A stretch of DNA of 64,000 nucleotides from Megascapheus bottae (GCA_024803745.1 JANJXV010000024.1:21861927-21925926), one strand, 5' to 3'; positions 38,930-51,360 are shown, counted from the stretch's first letter. Notes: generated by a model from the letters alone, not told the origin. Made by a program: numbers and translations.

Positions 38930-39368
38930 ATGGACACACAGCTCGTCCACGTGGCCTTCTGTCTCCTGTGGGCAGGTGAGTGATGAGTAGAGTTGGACTC
39001 CCCACCCACACCCAGGGAGACCCACTTCTCCTTGAGGGCCCTCTGCAGGCTTGGCTCACTCTCTCTATTACAGGACACATGGAGGCTGCCATCACCCAAA
39101 ATCCAAGTCACAAGCTCGCAGAGACAGGACGACAGGTGACCTTGAGTTGCCACCAGACTGACAACCATGACTACATGTACTGGTATCGACAATACCCTGG
39201 GCAAGGACTGAGGCTTCTGCATTATTCCTACAGTAAGAATAGCATTGAAAAGGGAGAGGTCCCTGACGGGTACAGCGTCTCCAGAACAGACACAGAGGAC
39301 TTCCCCCTCACTGTGTACTCGGCCACCCCCTCCCACACAGCTGTGTACTTCTGTGCCAGCAGTTTCTC
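38930..39368 (+). CDS. TRBV10: T-cell receptor beta variable segment, TRBV10-like, intact
   Basis: Encodes the V part of a TCR beta chain after V(D)J joining in thymocytes. Leader exon 38930-38975 ([15 protein letters not shown]) has donor gtgagt; V exon 39074-39368 follows acceptor ttacag in the matching phase. The V domain reads [15 protein letters not shown].., with the first Cys in VTLSCHQ, conserved Trp in MYWYRQ, LLHYSYS in FR2/CDR2, [15 protein letters not shown] in FR3 and YFCASS at the end. This pattern is that of human TRBV10 ([34 protein letters not shown]). The frame is open and all invariant residues are present. A 23-type recombination signal follows directly. The subgroup call is by eye, so orthology to one TRBV10 member is not settled. 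Confidence 0.95.
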
Positions 39369-39407
39369 CACAGCGCTGCAGGGAGGCCTCCTCTCTGCAC
39401 AGAAAGT
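39369..39407 (+). other. Recombination signal sequence (23-RSS) of the TRBV10-like gene
   Basis: Heptamer CACAGCG (39369-39375), 23-bp spacer, nonamer acagaaagt (39399-39407). The first four heptamer bases, which matter most for cleavage, are intact; the nonamer is a weaker match to ACAAAAACC. Confidence 0.85.
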
Positions 39408-41380
39408 GTGAGGGGAGACGAGGATGACCCTGCTGCCCCTTCAAAGTCCTTACTCAGACACAGGGACAGAGCTCCATTCCACCTCCAGATGTCACAGGAA
39501 AGGCACCATCAGTGCAGAGGCCTCAGTCTGGGTCACGGCAGTGTCCTGTTGTGGATGAAGCTCCTCTTTCTGGTAGCAAAAAAGGCAGTGCAGGTTTAGT
39601 TGTGGTTCAAGATGGCTCCCTGGATGACCTCAAAGCCATGCTCTGTCTCTCAATGTCGTCAGCTCCGGGGACTTCTTGAGGGGCCTCCTCCCGCCCTCCA
39701 TCTTACAAACTCCTTCACGGATAGGATCCACACTTTAGGGACCCAGCAACGTGAAGTCCTGTATCTTCTGTCCTTCTCCTGTGGCTCTTTCAACACTCCA
39801 CATTCTGGTCCAGCCACACTTATCTACAGCTAGTTTGTTCCTCATCTGGGTCTTGCTGGTTTCCACATGGACCATCTTATTTACCAAGTGCTCACTTCTG
39901 TCTTGAACATATGTCCAGCCCCCATATTTCTGGCTCCCCTTGCCTTTCAGTCCCCAGAAGCATATTTCACCTCTACTTATTCTCAGATGGGAAAAGTAAA
40001 CCTTAAAATGCACTTGAATTAATTCAGGAGAATATTTTTAGCATTTCCTTGAGGAAGGAATTTTTTTTAGTAGAAGCATAAAAGAACACAACCCATCAAG
40101 AACAATATTTATCATTCTATTCATATTAAATTGCTTACATGAAAACACATCATAAAATGAGATGCTGTGCCATGCACTGCGACTAGGCTGGCAGAATAGA
40201 ATGCAAAGAGGTGATGAAGAATCAGGGTGCCAGAGACTTCAGTGCATCTTAACCCCATGGCTCCATCATTCCTTCCAGCCTCACTTGCTCCTGGAGGTCC
40301 AGGCAGGCAGAACATGAGGGTAGGAACACATGGCACAGGAGACTGCTCACTTACTAGTAGCTGCCAGTCGGGGAGGGGACAAGCTCCCTTGCTCTTCAAG
40401 GTCATGACCTCAGGAATCTACTTCCTCTATATAGACCTCCTCTTCTTCCATTTCCCCACCTCAACACAGTGCATGCAAATATGAGCCCACCAGGTCAGAG
40501 ACATAGCTCCATGGTAGTACTTGCCTAGTGTACACAATCCCACTGCTACGCATAAACAAAGCGATGACTCTTGGGGAGAGATTTCACGACAACACAGCTC
40601 TTTGGGGAGGACATCAACAGACTGTGCAAGGTCACAGGAAGCTCTTGCCTGCTCTTTCTGTCTCCCAAGTGCCTTCAGTGTGAAGGCATTCAACTCTGTG
40701 CATTCAACTACACACCTCCTGGCATGTTGCCGTCATATTATTTTGGCCACCATGGTGCGCTTTGGCATCACTGACACTGAGGAACTCTGAAGAAGCCCTG
40801 AGAGAATGTCCTGCGTAAGAGAGGGTTGAAAAAGAGTTGGGGCTGGTTCACACCACAGGAAGAAGTGTGGTCTGCGAGCCAAGGCTTTCTTGTCAGGGGC
40901 TAAATGCACCCCTCACTCAGCACTGACATGCAAGTGGTTGTCCCAGAAGACAGCCTTCAATGCCACACTGTCTGCATGGATTAGCAAGATGCCTTTGAGC
41001 TGGGGGACGCTGGGAGCCATGGGTTGCTAGGTTGGGCCTCTGTCTCTGTTCAGCCCAGTCTCTTGCAACGCTGCCATGATATAAGGGATGAGTTTGGAGG
41101 GGTGGAGGGGTCTTTAAGGAGTTTACAGAAATAATAATAATTGAGGGAATTCTACTAACCTGGCTGAAGGCTCCTATCCTCATGCCAGAGTCAGGAAATT
41201 AAACTGGAAGAATGTTCTTGATCCGCATGTATTCTTGATCTGCTGGTGTGGCCTCTGTGTTCTAGGAGCAGGGCTGTTCAAGTAATGACAGGAAACTCAT
41301 CTTTAAGTGTTGAAAAATGGTTTGATTAAATGGTAGAAATAATAATCAATAATATAATAGCAGCAACAATCTCTCATTCA

Positions 41381-41394
41381 TTCTCTCTCTCTCA

Positions 41395-41454
<60 letters not shown>
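41381..41454. repeat. (TC)n microsatellite
   Basis: Two short imperfect CTCT blocks followed by 27 uninterrupted CT units. Confidence 0.97.
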
Positions 41455-41457
<3 letters not shown>

Positions 41458-41883
41458 GCCCCAACTCTCTTTCATTCTCCCAAGTTTCTATGTCTATCTA
41501 CAAAAATCTGTGGAAGTAAGAGTATTGAACTAAGTGGATGATGCTGAAACAGCTAGGCATGGAAAGCAGCCAGTGTGGACAGACACCAAGGATGCAATTC
41601 TGAATTTGGATTTTTCTCTTCGTTTCCACTCAACACTTCTTGTTATACTTTAAAAAGACATCTGAAATTTCCTTTGCCTCTAAGTAAGAAGTAACACTGC
41701 TTTTCATGTGGAATATAGTTGCTAGTCAGCAGAAGGAAAACTCACAGTATCTGCTCTTGCCACCATATGTATTCAACCATGGACTAATCATTTAACAGGA
41801 TCACCTAGCCTGTCTGTAAAGGTTGCCTTTTCACTTCACTGTAGAGGGGGACAAGAGACTCTTGTAAAGATAGCCAACTCTCT

Positions 41884-42112
41884 GGGTGCTAGTGGCTCAT
41901 GCCTATCATCCTAGCTACTCAGGGGGCTGTGATCTGAGGATTGCGGTTCAAGGTCAGCCCAGGCATAAAGGTCTGTGAGACACTTATTTCCAGTTAACCA
42001 CCAGAAAACAGGAAGTGGTGCTGTGGTTCAAGTGGTAGAGCAGTAGCCTTGAGCTGAAGAGCTCAGGGACAGTGCCCAGACCCAGAGTTCAAGTCCCATG
42101 ACTGACAAAAAA
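41884..42112 (+). repeat. Composite SINE with target-site duplication
   Basis: Complete head-to-tail copy (ggtgctagtggctcatgcct.., gaagagctcagggacagtgc, A-rich end) flanked by aaagatagccaa at both ends. It is the best plus-strand example of the family in the window. Confidence 0.9.
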
Positions 42113-43354
42113 CAAAAGACAAAAAGATAGCCAATTCATGGTTAAATTACTTAACCTTCTGTATTAAGGGGCATTTGCAAAATCTATTGAAAGTTACAAT
42201 GATTGGGGCTACACTTTTAAGCCCAAAGGAAAACAGAAAGAGTGATTGAATTTAACAGGAGTGAGAATTCCATCTTCTTGACTTCCCTCACTATCACCCC
42301 CCAAAAAATCTACATCTTCTTCCCAATTAAAAAGAAAATACAATGACCTGTATCGTTTTAAAAGCCAACAAATAATGCTTCATATAATAGTATTACATTT
42401 TTAATTGATGAATAAAAATTTGATGAGTATTACTTTCAAATGACTATTGAGTAAATATCTATGACCTTTATATTCTGGAAGGGATGACAAATGTAAATAT
42501 TTTAAGAGACTAGATAGAACTTCACGGCTAAGCAGCAAAGTACAGGAACTGACCATTTACATCCATAGAGGCCAAACATCCTAAAGGAAAAAAAAAGACA
42601 ACTCCCTGTGTGCTTGAGTGGAGTTTCTGCTTGGAAACTGGTAGCTCTTGGTTCCTGTGCAGGCATAGGATTGAGTGGAATGATGTGTACACTGACATAT
42701 ATTTTTGTTAGGAAGAAAACTGACTTATCTTCCAAGTCAACGTCACCAGTAACAAGGAACAAGCAATGTGAGCAGAGTGGAAAGGTGGCCATAGTTCTTG
42801 TCCCCTGGGCAAGCAACCAACCTGGAGCATCTGTGAATAGGCAGAATCTGATGACACTCGAGTTCTTCTGAGCCTTGGTCCCAATGACATAACTGGGCTT
42901 AAGCAACTCAGCCTGCATGCTGTTTTCCCAGTGCACCCAGTACAGTGGTCCTGAGTTCTCAGGGAGTGTCTAGAGGAGAGCTTCCCAGATAGATCTGAGT
43001 CCCAGTGAGATTGTCAGGAAGCCGTGACTGTGATACAGTGGTTACTTTTCCCATTAAGATTTTGAGATCCAAATGAAAGACGGAGCATGAAGGAAAATGA
43101 CAATTAAGACCGATATCCAAAATTTGTATTTGGATGGCATTCAGTTCATTTTCCCTGTGTTCTAGGCCTTTTCAACCTGCTGCCTCATTCCCACTGATCT
43201 ATAAATCTCAACATTTGTGGATTACGCTAGAATTATTTCAGAAATGATTTCATTTTTCTTCCATCATTTAAGGTATAGGGATTAAGGTATATGGATTTTA
43301 GCATCAGTACTGAGTACTTTATCTTCAATGACCCTTTCTTTGATTCAGCTGGCC

Positions 43355-43600
43355 CTGCCAGAAAAGGTCATGGAGCTTGAATTCAGCATCTCGGACTATC
43401 TCTGAACTCTTTGAGCTCAAGGTTAATATTCTACCACTTTGAGCCACAGCACTGCATCCAGTCTTCTGGTGGCTAGTTGGAGATAAGAATCTTCCAGACT
43501 TTTCCTGCCCCAGTTGGCTTCCAATATGGATCCCCAGATCTCAGCTTCTGAGTAGCTAAGATTAGAGGCGTGAGCCACCAGTGCCTGGCTCTTGACGGAT
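43355..43600 (-). repeat. Composite SINE, diverged
   Basis: Reverse-oriented copy (catggagcttgaattcagca.., tctggtggctagttggagat, gaggcgtgagccaccagtgc). The next SINE starts 20 bp away. Confidence 0.8.
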
Positions 43601-43615
43601 GTTAAAAATTATTGC

Positions 43616-43810
43616 CCCCTGGGGCCAGGAGTTTGGCCTAGTGGTAGAGTGCTTGCCTAGCATGCACGAAGGCCTGGGTTTGATTCCTTGGTACCACATA
43701 CATAGAAAAAAGCCAGAAATGGTGCTGAGGCTCAAGTGGTAGAGCTCTGGTCTTGAGAAAGCCCAAGGATAAGTGCTCAGGCCCTGAGCTCAAGCCCAGG
43801 ACTGGCAAAA
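43616..43810 (+). repeat. ID-like SINE with target-site duplication
   Basis: Full element (ggccaggagtttggcctagt.., tttgattccttggtaccaca, ggactggcaaaaaa) flanked by aaaaattattg at about 43605-43615 and again just after the A-tail. Confidence 0.9.
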
Positions 43811-44845
43811 AAAAATTATTGGCTCTTGATATAATACCCCAAACTAATGTCACCTAATTTTAGTCAAGATTCTTAATAATAAAGTTTTATTTCAGTATCT
43901 TCTCCAAGGACTATTAAACTGATTATGTCAAAACATACATAAAAAAGTATCATACTTATCTGAAACCTATTCTTCAAGAACGGTTAATTCTTTTTGCATT
44001 GCTTCTTTACATTCACTGTAGTCTATGTTTCTGGTCATTGCCTTTCTCCCTCTTTCCCTTCCTGCTTTGAAAGGCTTCAGATGTTGGCTGTGTAGACAAT
44101 TCAATGAGTGCTAGTGATGTTGGTGAATACTGTGGAATTTTAGAACTGGACAATGTGCTGAAAATTGGGTTACAGTTGAGACGAGACACCACATGAAGTA
44201 TGAATCCAGCATTTCATCTCAAAAACTAAAATTGGCATTCACTGACTGCAACAAGTAAAATATGCTCTAAGTTCCAGGAAAAGTGGCGGCCATGTTTCCA
44301 TTCTTCACAGCTGTATCCCTGATGCTAGTTCTATACTTACCACAACACAGTAGAACCCACCTGGCTGGGAATTTAGCCAGGCGCTGGGGGCCTGACTGGG
44401 AGGGAGAGTGTGCCTCCATTCCAAGCTGAGTCAGGAGGATCATACTTTCCAAAGAAAGTCTCTATCACTTGCGATGTAATGGGTGATGATGATCACGATG
44501 CATTGGAAGCATTATTAGATTTGTTGAATCAAAACCCCTTTGGAGAACTACTTTAAAAAAATTTAAATTTGTATTTGGTTATCTGAAATTGGATAGGGAA
44601 TGGGGGAAAACAAGATGAGGGGTGGGGGAGGGGGGAAGGGAAATGGGGACCAAGACATGTGAAAGGGTATCAATGTGTGGGAATTAAGGCACCATTTATC
44701 TGACAAATATCATGTAACCCTTCTATTAATTACAATAAAAATATATTAAAAAAATTTAAAGAGCTTATGTCAAACAACAAGCAGCAACAAAATACAAGAG
44801 CACACCTCCCGCCCGCCAGAAGTGGGAGGTGGTGGCATTACTCGA

Positions 44846-44878
<33 letters not shown>

Positions 44879-44900
44879 CGTGCGCGCACACACGCGCACA
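44846..44900. repeat. Alternating purine-pyrimidine tract (GT)n-(GC)n-(CA)n
   Basis: GT dinucleotides to 44869, a single A, then tgtgcgcgcgtgcgcgcaca and cacgcgcaca. The right half is nearly self-complementary and rich in GC steps, so both Z-DNA and cruciform formation are sterically possible. Confidence 0.95.
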
Positions 44901-45773
44901 TCAGGGGCTTTCTAACAGTCCTAGTTCCCTAATGGAGGACACAGTGACTAGACTATGGCACCCAGTCCATCAGTCCCCAAAGGCTGGGGCTGGAGAGGTT
45001 CAGCATTGTCTGAAAAGTTGTTTGGTGTGGCAGTAGAGCATGACTGGCATGAGGTAAGTAGAGGCCAGGAATGCTGCTAAGCATCCTTCAGTGCTCAGGA
45101 TGGCCCCACAACAAAGAATTACCCCACACCCTATGCAAATAATGACAAGGTTGGTAAATTCATGGCTGAGCATTGGCATGCAAACCACGCACCAAATCAG
45201 AGGAATTATGTCTCATGAACAGAGGCCCTAATTCCACTTAGACTTTGCCAAACTTCTACATGGTTTTGTTGGCTCCCACATCCATTTTGTTCCCAGCAGA
45301 GAAAGACATCTCAGTTCCTGCCTTCTCACAGCAAATGCCATGTAGGCACTTAGTCTGGTTCCAGCCGCAGTCCACCTTGTAGGGAGCAGGGCTGCATTCT
45401 AGTCCCCTCAAGTGCTCATTGCACCGCCCATCCTAGAATTCATGTATTATGAATGAAGGCGAGTGGCTCAGGTTTATCTTTACAGGAACCAAGATGGGAG
45501 AGGATTGTTTCTACACTGATGTGGAGGAAAAGACAAGAGCTTCAGTTCTTCCTCTGAGAGAGGAGTGCGGAAAGGAGAGCAAAAGGGAGATAGAGCTCCC
45601 AGGGAAGGGAAATGGGACAGGGTGGCAGCTGCTGGAGCAAGGGAGACTGTCAGAGATGCATCCTGGAGTGAAACCTCCTTAGACATTCCAATCACATCTT
45701 TGAGAGGAGCAAGCAAGAGACAGAAAAGGGGAAAGGTGAAAAGTCATGCTGTCATGGGAGGGCCTTCCCAGGC

Positions 45774-45785
45774 TATGATGTCACA
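45774..45785 (+). promoter_or_regulatory. TRBV promoter decamer-like CRE element
   Basis: TATGATGTCACA matches 9 of 12 positions of AGTGAYRTCACT and lies about 100 bp upstream of the leader ATG of the TRBV3-like gene, the usual location. Confidence 0.65.
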
Positions 45786-45881
45786 GGAAAAGCACCTATC
45801 AGCAGCAGGGGAGCTGTATCCTGGTCTTTCTGCTGTAGAAGATCCTGAGCTACTGTCTTGCCTAGCCTGCCTCATGGTGCC

Positions 45882-46328
45882 ATGGGCTCCAGGGTCCTCT
45901 GCTGTGTATCCCTCTGCCTTCTGGGAGCAGGTGAGTCCTGGGCACAGGAGACATGACACTTTGCCCATTGACTATGCCTACAGCAGGGTCTCCCTCCTGC
46001 AATTTGCCTGAATCCTTCTTTGCTCTATCACAGGCTCCCTGGACCCAGGTGTTTCCCAGACTCCAAAATACCTTGTTACCCAGGTGGGAAGCAAAAAGTC
46101 ACTTCAATGTAAACAGAATCTGGACCACAATGCCATGTACTGGTATAAGCAAGACTCAAAGCAACTGCTGAAGATCATGTTTAGCTACAATAACAAGGAA
46201 CTCATTATAAATGAAACAGTCCCAGGTCGCTTCTTACCTGAAGCTCCAAACAAAACTCATTTAAGCCTTCATGTCAAGTTCCTAGAACCAGAGGATTCTG
46301 CCATGTATCTCTGTGCCAGCAGCCGAGA
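45882..46328 (+). CDS. TRBV3: T-cell receptor beta variable segment, TRBV3-like, intact
   Basis: Leader exon 45882-45930 (MGSRVLCCVSLCLLGA, donor gtgagt) and V exon 46034-46328 after acceptor atcacag, phases matching. I chose the ATG at 45882 over the one 9 bp upstream in another frame because it gives the standard MGSR-type leader. The V domain reads GVSQTPKYLVTQVGSKKSL.., Cys in LQCKQNL, MYWYKQDSKQLLKIMFSYNN, KELIINETVPGRF and MYLCASSRD. The MYWYKQDSK.LKIMFSYNNKELIINETVP block is the hallmark of human TRBV3-1. The frame is open, conserved Cys, Trp and Cys are present, and the promoter element and recombination signal look usable, so I expect a functional gene. Confidence 0.96.
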
Positions 46329-46367
46329 CACAGCCTTACAGAGTCACTGCCTCCCTGTGCACAAACC
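46329..46367 (+). other. Recombination signal sequence (23-RSS) of the TRBV3-like gene
   Basis: Heptamer CACAGCC (46329-46335), 23-bp spacer, nonamer gcacaaacc (46359-46367), 7 of 9 to consensus. Confidence 0.88.
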
Positions 46368-47071
46368 TGTCCAGCCAGGAAACTGTGGTGGCTTTGTGTT
46401 TACCCTGTCTCTGCCTCCACACCCCAGCCCTTTAGGGACCAAAGTGGATATTCCATCTATGGCTCTGCCTTCCTGTTCACCAAATGGACATGTTGTTTGC
46501 TTATATACACTTAAATCTTACTGAATTCTAGTGCTCAGCTAGAGTAGCACTTCCTATTCAAGTGACCCAGGGATTTACAATTAATGAAGGACCCCAAAGG
46601 TCTTACTCAGCTAGTGCAAGATGCCATTCCAGTTTTTTTCTGCCAAACATCTTGATACATATTATCTGAGATCTGAAGGAAATTCTGATTATATAATTCT
46701 CACTATGTAACCCAAGCTGTCTGCAAACTGATGGCTTTGTTGCCTGTGCTTCCATGGTGCTGAGATTACAGGTCTGTCACCACTCAAGGAGTTCCTCATT
46801 TTATCAGGGGGCAGTGAGTATCTCTCTAGGGAAGCATGATAATAGATCAAGTAGAAAGGGAGGTACAGAAGAAGTCATGGAGGCAGGAGTGTACCCCCAG
46901 AGAGTATTTCTTCCAGGGGATCACCAGTGCAATTCTTTCCCAATTCCAAGTGTTACCTAAGGATCTTCTGCACAAGTAGGCAGTTGTCAGATGATGGAAA
47001 GTACCGGAAAGGGTATTGCATACATTCTCTAGGATGCTGTTGGCTGTTGGTCTGAAATTAAGTAGGACACT

Positions 47072-47103
<32 letters not shown>

Positions 47104-48079
47104 GTATTTTGGTCCAGCAGGTGGCAGTATGGATTTAGAATAGTGGCAGATTTTAGGAAGAATGAGCATTCATTAGAAGAATTCAAACCTATTCCACAAG
47201 AAATACAACACAGTTGGGGAGGGAGGGTCATGTCAGATGATCAGGGTAGAGCTTGGAATATGTCATTTATCTGTAGAGAGTGCTTTTATTCAAGTTGATT
47301 TTCATTACTTAAGAATGGTTCCTCCAGAAAAAGAGATTTCTTTATACATATCCTCACAGCCTTTGTTTCCCCCTTTGAAACTTTAAATCCTCCAATCCCA
47401 GCTTTCTTTGTAATCAGTTACATTGTTCACCAATGAATACTAATATTACCACCCCTATAATCAGGCTTATTTTAATTTATTTCATGGTCATCTCTACTTC
47501 TCATTTCAATCTGAGAAGTCCCATGCTACTGAAAATGATTTTTCCTTCCTTGGCTAGCTCCCGAGTCAGGCGACTTCACTCACATGTAGCCGCATGCTGC
47601 TGTGGGAAATGCAAACATTGACCCTGAGCGCAACAGCTCCTCAATGTCAGTGTGATTCAAGGTTTCAGTTTAAATTCTCGTGTTTGCAATTCCCCACATT
47701 TACTTTACTTTTTAAATAAACAATAAAACACATTTGCCTTATTCCTGTTGTTTTTCTGTTTCTTTGGGAAAGACCTAATTGATTTCCTTGGATATCTAGA
47801 TATGTGTGATTTTAGGTCCTTACCAGAGAATAGAATATCTCTGATTGTAGCAAGATGACAGTCCACTGTATACCTTACCTGCTCAAAGAGAAAATAGACT
47901 AAACCCCTTTACTCACACTCAATCTGTATATGTGTATATGTATTTTTAAAGGTACCCAGAACATTTTCCAAAAATTATACATAAGAAAATGCTATGCTTG
48001 CCTTCTAAATCACCCTTTGGTTAAACAATCTGAATTGGCTGTCCTTGACATCCTATTTCTACCCATTTATGCACAATAT

Positions 48080-48260
48080 TCAATAAGGGATTATATATAG
48101 ATACATAAATATATGGTATATATATGTGGTACACATATATGGTATATGTATGTATCTATATATACTATTGTATATATGATATATATATGGTATATATATA
48201 CTATGTAATGTATATGGTATATATGATATAATGTATATATGATATATATGTATCTGTATA
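48080..48260. repeat. TATATG/ATATAT low-complexity tract
   Basis: Imperfect repeats of tatatatggtatatgtatgt-like words over about 180 bp. Confidence 0.9.
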
Positions 48261-48517
48261 TAATAAGGCTACACCTTGACTCTGGTCCTAAAGGAACAAA
48301 GCATCCATCATAAATTGATAAAAGCTATGGAAAATGATGATAAATCATGTAGAGATTATTAATCACTTCATTGCACTTACAGGCATCTTCAAAGTTTTGA
48401 GAATTTTACATTTTTGAAATGCTATACCATTGTAATATATTCTAAAATACACTCCTAAAGTAACTCCATAGTATATGTATATATATATACAAAAATATGA
48501 CATATAGTATCTATAAT

Positions 48518-48701
48518 TTTTCTTTGCCAGTCTGGGGCTTGAACTCAGGGCCTGAGTGCCCTACTTGGGCTTTCTTAAGGCTAGAGCACTTGAGCCACAA
48601 TACCACTCCTGGTTTTTCTATGTATGTGGTACTGAGGAATGGAACCCGGGTCTTCGTGTATGCTAGGCAAGCACTCTACTACTAGGCTAAACTCCTGGCC
48701 A
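48518..48701 (-). repeat. ID-like SINE with 19-bp target-site duplication
   Basis: Reverse-oriented element flanked by identical 19-bp copies of gacatatagtatctataat at 48499-48517 and 48702-48720. The perfect duplication suggests a fairly recent insertion. Confidence 0.93.
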
Positions 48702-49382
48702 GACATATAGTATCTATAATATTATAAATATATATATGTCATCAGTAATAACCATATGCAGAACAATACCAGCTTGCCTCAAGTTGGAAAGTTATCTGAA
48801 GAACTTATGTGGTTGGTTTGGTTTATAGCATTCCACAAATAGACTTCCTTTGATTTTGTATGTAGATGAGGAGATATGGTATTATATACATTAATTATTT
48901 CAAGCACCTAAAATATAAAAAAACATTTCTTCAACATCATATAAGCTCCATTTCTAGTCCCTAGTTGTTATCTGTGAATATATTTAGTTGTCTTGCTAAA
49001 ATAGAATCCGTGGGCGAAAATGTTAATGTGTTTATGCCTGCTCCTAGCTGTATTCCGTGCATGTTTGCTGGGAAAGCCACACTGGCCTATGAGCTCCCCT
49101 CGGGCTCCAGACATCATTTCAGCATCTCTCATTCTGCTCATGATTCTGATATAGCAATCTTGGTAGAATGAAAATCAATGTCTTGGTTGCACAGTAACGA
49201 AGGCTGCTGTGGAGTCTATTCTATCAGTTGCTTTCTTCCTCTTCAAATTCCCCCATCTGTGCCTGACATATGGGATGTGGGAAGCTCTGGACTGTGTTAT
49301 AGTGAGTAAGAGAGCTGTGGTCTTAAGATGTGTGGTTTCACTGCAAGGAGGAGCTTTGTGCCTCCTTTAAAGGTCTGAGCTA

Positions 49383-49512
49383 GGTTCTGGGGATGTGGGG
49401 GAGAGTTGAAGCTAGGTGAGTAGCCAGGGTCTGGGGGTGTAGGGGAGAGTCAATGCCAGGTGAGGAGCCAGGGTCTGGGGGTATGGGGGAGTTGAGGCTA
49501 GGTGTGGAGACA
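49383..49512. repeat. 44-bp minisatellite, three copies
   Basis: Units at 49383-49426, 49427-49470 and 49471-49512, each opening ggtctggggg-like, with a (g)tgnggggga core and ending ggtgaggagcca-like. The plus strand is very G-rich, with runs of four to five G. Confidence 0.92.
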
Positions 49513-50719
49513 AGATCCATTGGGAGCTTCCGTTCAACTGTCTCAAAAAAGCACTAAAGTCAACTCCTAATTCCTTCTCCCTTTGCCTGGCTCCACAACC
49601 TCTGTGGTTTGCTCAGAATCTAGTACAGAGAAGGTTTGCTGCAAATCTGGGTTGACATCATGGTCAGGCAACTTAGATGGAGAACACAAGTTGATCATGG
49701 AACCACGCTTATTCAATCTTCTTCCCGCCACAAAGCTGACACCAAGCCTTGATGGAGAAGGAAGCAGTGTTTTGAAGCTTTTTGCCTTTTGACTGAGTAG
49801 GGGAAAGGAAAGAGGACTCCACACTGACTTTGAGAGAGGTCCTGGAAGGAGAAGGTAGAGGAAAAAACTGCAGAATGAGGTGCCATCTAGGAGCAAAGGA
49901 ACAAAAACCAGAGGGAAAAAATGTTCTCAAGGAGAAAAATGAAGCCCATTCTGCCTTTTCTGCATCCATCCTCCGCTTACTGGCCTGGTTCAATGCAAAC
50001 ACACCTTGCATTAAAATCTATACAGGGCCTGAAAGGGAAGAAAATACTAGATGGCCCAATTAGAAGCCATTGTATGTAGGGAACGTTTGTGTGTGCAAGT
50101 GTGTTTACTTGTGGAGGACAGTTTCTCCCTGGTGTTACTTAAAGGTACCAGGAGATTGGGAAGAACTTGAAGGCTTCTGGAGGTAGTGAGAGAAAATTAC
50201 GATCCAGCAAAATCTGCCTGAAGGATAGCTTATTTAGTTCGTGGGTGTCTAAATTTGGGATATGAACATGCGAAACCTAGAAAGCCTCATTCTCCAATGC
50301 GCTGTCTAAAATGTGGTAGTGATGGATTTCCATGTAAAATACGCTCTGTATTAATCAGGAAGAGCTGGGAAAGGGGGTTCTTTTGCTGTCAAGTCAGGCT
50401 GGGCATACACCATGCCGAGGCGCTGTGGCCCCACGATGCTGACTTTGAGGTCGCCCAGGAGATGAGACCAGCTGGTAAAGTGGGTGCGAACTCACTGAAT
50501 GTGTCCCGCACAAACGCCTCAGAGTCCAGGAAAGGCTACAGAGGAGTGGGTCTAGGAGGGAATTCCTCAGCTTCTGCTTGCATAGTGGGAAATGCAGGGG
50601 TGGAGAGAGGGAGACAGAGACAAGATGAGAAAATCAGGGGCAGGCCAGGCCCAGGAGCTAGCATGAAAGGAAGTAAGACATCTCACAGAGCAAGGCCAGG
50701 GCTCAAAGCTCCACCCCCC

Positions 50720-50731
50720 TGTGATGTGGAG
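50720..50731 (+). promoter_or_regulatory. Degenerate TRBV promoter element
   Basis: tgtgatgtggag keeps only the left half of AGTGAYRTCACT, about 190 bp upstream of the relic leader of the next pseudogene. Confidence 0.3.
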
Positions 50732-50913
50732 AGGAAAGCCTGTGTTGTCTTAGAATAGAGTGTAGAGGGCCAGAAGGGTAGAGCAGGGGGAGTGTGGACA
50801 GGGCAAGCCATATGCTTCTGTCAAAGAGGCCAGAGCCTGAGACCCTGAGCGTGGCCTCCAGGAGACCCAGCTCTGCACTGAGCTGGAAGGTATCTGGGGA
50901 TTCTGGTGCTGCC

Positions 50914-51360
50914 ATGGGCTCCAGGCTGCTCTTTGCTTCCTAGGGGCAGGGGAGGCCTGGGCACACGTGCAAACGTCTGGTCTGAGGTTTTCCTCCCTGG
51001 AATCTAAGCCAGAGGGTGGAGTCTGCACCCGGAGGCCTCCTTCTGCAACGTGACCTTCGCCTCTGTCTCCCCACTGACCCACAGGACTCGTGGGCTGTGG
51101 AGTCACCCAGCCCCCAGGCACCTAAACAAAGCCCAGGGACAAGCGGGTCACGCTGCTTCCTCACTCATGACACCTCTATGTGGACTGGTACCAGCAGACA
51201 CTGGCCAGGGCCTGACCTTGGTCATTTCATATTACAATGTGGAGCTGAGCGAGAAAGGAGACGTGACCCATCCAATCTCAGTACAGCAATCCCTACTAAA
51301 AGGTGCTTTCCCCTGGGCAGAAGGGGACCTGCAGTGTCACGCTGCCTGCCAGAGCTGCTC
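50914..51360 (+). pseudogene. TRBV pseudogene, TRBV5/9/13-like
   Basis: Relic leader from ATG at 50914 (MGSRLLFAS then stop TAG), shortened relative to functional leaders, with the donor GT changed to GG. The V exon starts after acceptor cccacag at 51085 and reads GLVGCGVTQPPGT, then a stop. Recognisable later pieces in other frames are DWYQQT, YYN.ELSEKGD and the remains of the GDSAVYLCASS region at about 51325-51358 (GACCTGCAGTGTCACGCTGC). The YYN.E..EKG.. pattern fits the TRBV5/9/13 group. No intact heptamer follows. Stops in leader and V exon, donor loss and frameshifts make it clearly non-functional. Confidence 0.8.

Larger units (their letters stand above)
39408..45773. other. Intergenic between TRBV segments; repeats, no gene
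   Basis: No V relic recognised. It holds the (TC)n tract at 41381-41454, three SINEs (described separately), an L1 3' tail at about 44545-44760 (gggaatgggggaaaacaaga.., ttacaataaaaatatatt) and the GT/GC alternating tract at 44846-44900. Confidence 0.5.
46368..50719. other. Intergenic between TRBV segments; repeats, no gene
   Basis: Contains a B1-like fragment in reverse at about 46690-46790, an oligo-A run at 47079-47103, a TATATG-rich stretch at about 48080-48260, the ID-like SINE at 48518-48701 and the 44-bp minisatellite at 49383-49512. The open frames at 49.5-50.7 kb have no recognised similarity. Confidence 0.45.

Noticed and set aside
38767..39444. 225-codon minus-strand open frame over the TRBV10-like gene
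   Set aside because: It is the antisense shadow of the leader, intron and V exon, whose plus-strand gene has splice sites and an RSS.
50255..50758. 167-codon plus-strand open frame upstream of the TRBV5/9/13-like pseudogene
   Set aside because: No similarity, no promoter or splice evidence; it lies in the GC-richer flank of a V segment where chance open frames are expected.
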